This document shows positions 13,674 through 13,766 of a stretch of 13,766 bases of DNA, one piece after another; within the stretch, counting starts at the first letter, position 1; each line of letters begins with the position of its first letter. Position numbers and translations under genes: made by a program. The DNA comes from an uncultured Collinsella sp. (GTDB lineage Bacteria; Actinomycetota; Coriobacteriia; Coriobacteriales; Coriobacteriaceae), in assembly GCA_900766165.1 (NCBI GenBank), contig CAAFUK010000030.1, forward strand, positions 1 through 13,766, written 5' to 3'. The notes beneath the pieces were generated by a model. It worked only from the letters and a program-made list of their open reading frames with translations. It was not told the origin of the DNA and did no database searches.

Positions 13674-13734
13674 CATACATGTGTCCCCACGGTGCCATAT
13701 CGTTAGCCCTGTAGACCGCGATGATGGGGGCAGC

Positions 13735-13766
13735 ATGAACGCCGAAGACCTGGTCCTCAACTTCAA
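13735..13766 (+). CDS. Start of a further gene, cut by the window end
   Basis: An ATG preceded by GGGGG (5 nt spacing) opens a frame reading MNAEDLVLNF before the window ends. Only ten codons are visible, so no function can be named. The upstream 13-mer GATGATGGGGGCA (13720-13732) also precedes the hydrolase start at 10517 (10500-10512), which supports this as a true start. Confidence 0.5.
   Translation, partial: MNAEDLVLNF

Noticed and set aside
13670..13675. Consensus -35 TTGACA as promoter for the partial last gene
   Set aside because: No acceptable -10 lies 16-19 bp downstream; the nearest AT-rich hexamer is 22 bp away. It may be coincidental.

Overview
The window is high-GC bacterial DNA with dense genes on both strands, short leaders and AGGAG-type ribosome binding sites. 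The gene set (Lys-type phosphofructokinase, SEC-C methionine aminopeptidase, M18 aminopeptidase, choloylglycine-hydrolase-like amidase, GGDEF/REC/HD-GYP protein), the codon use and the short intergenic palindromes suggest a gut actinobacterium of the Coriobacteriia, most like Collinsella. This is inference from style and content; no marker gene is present.

Layout. 1-1290: a membrane-anchored XRE-type regulator (252-1172) flanked by two copies of a 66-67 bp palindromic repeat. 1290-2460: gene-poor, with one small uncharacterised protein (1621-1941), a strong terminator and two long imperfect inverted repeats. 2464-4769 (minus): 6-phosphofructokinase and, upstream of it, a membrane-anchored Ntn amidase. 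4931-6316 (plus): M18 aminopeptidase, ending at a terminator. 6506-7401 (plus): a RelB/DinJ-like antitoxin and a PIN toxin overlapping by 8 nt, behind a good sigma70-type promoter. 7398-10291 (minus): D-2-hydroxyacid dehydrogenase, methionine aminopeptidase and a radical SAM protein, with a third palindrome copy at 9407-9473. 10517-11314 (plus): alpha/beta hydrolase. 11526-13673 (plus): a signalling operon of a degenerate-GGDEF/REC/HD-GYP protein and a C-terminally truncated Hpt protein. A further gene begins at 13735 and runs off the end.

How the genes relate. Most are independent housekeeping or metabolic genes. Two units are functional pairs: the toxin-antitoxin operon, and the signalling operon, where a phosphorelay (Hpt histidine, REC aspartate) could control c-di-GMP hydrolysis by HD-GYP, with the degenerate GGDEF domain keeping its RxxD inhibitory-site motif as a possible c-di-GMP sensor. 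The most distinctive non-coding content is the palindrome family, whose arms change in a compensatory way between copies, plus a second repeated hairpin (6315-6355 and 8353-8389).
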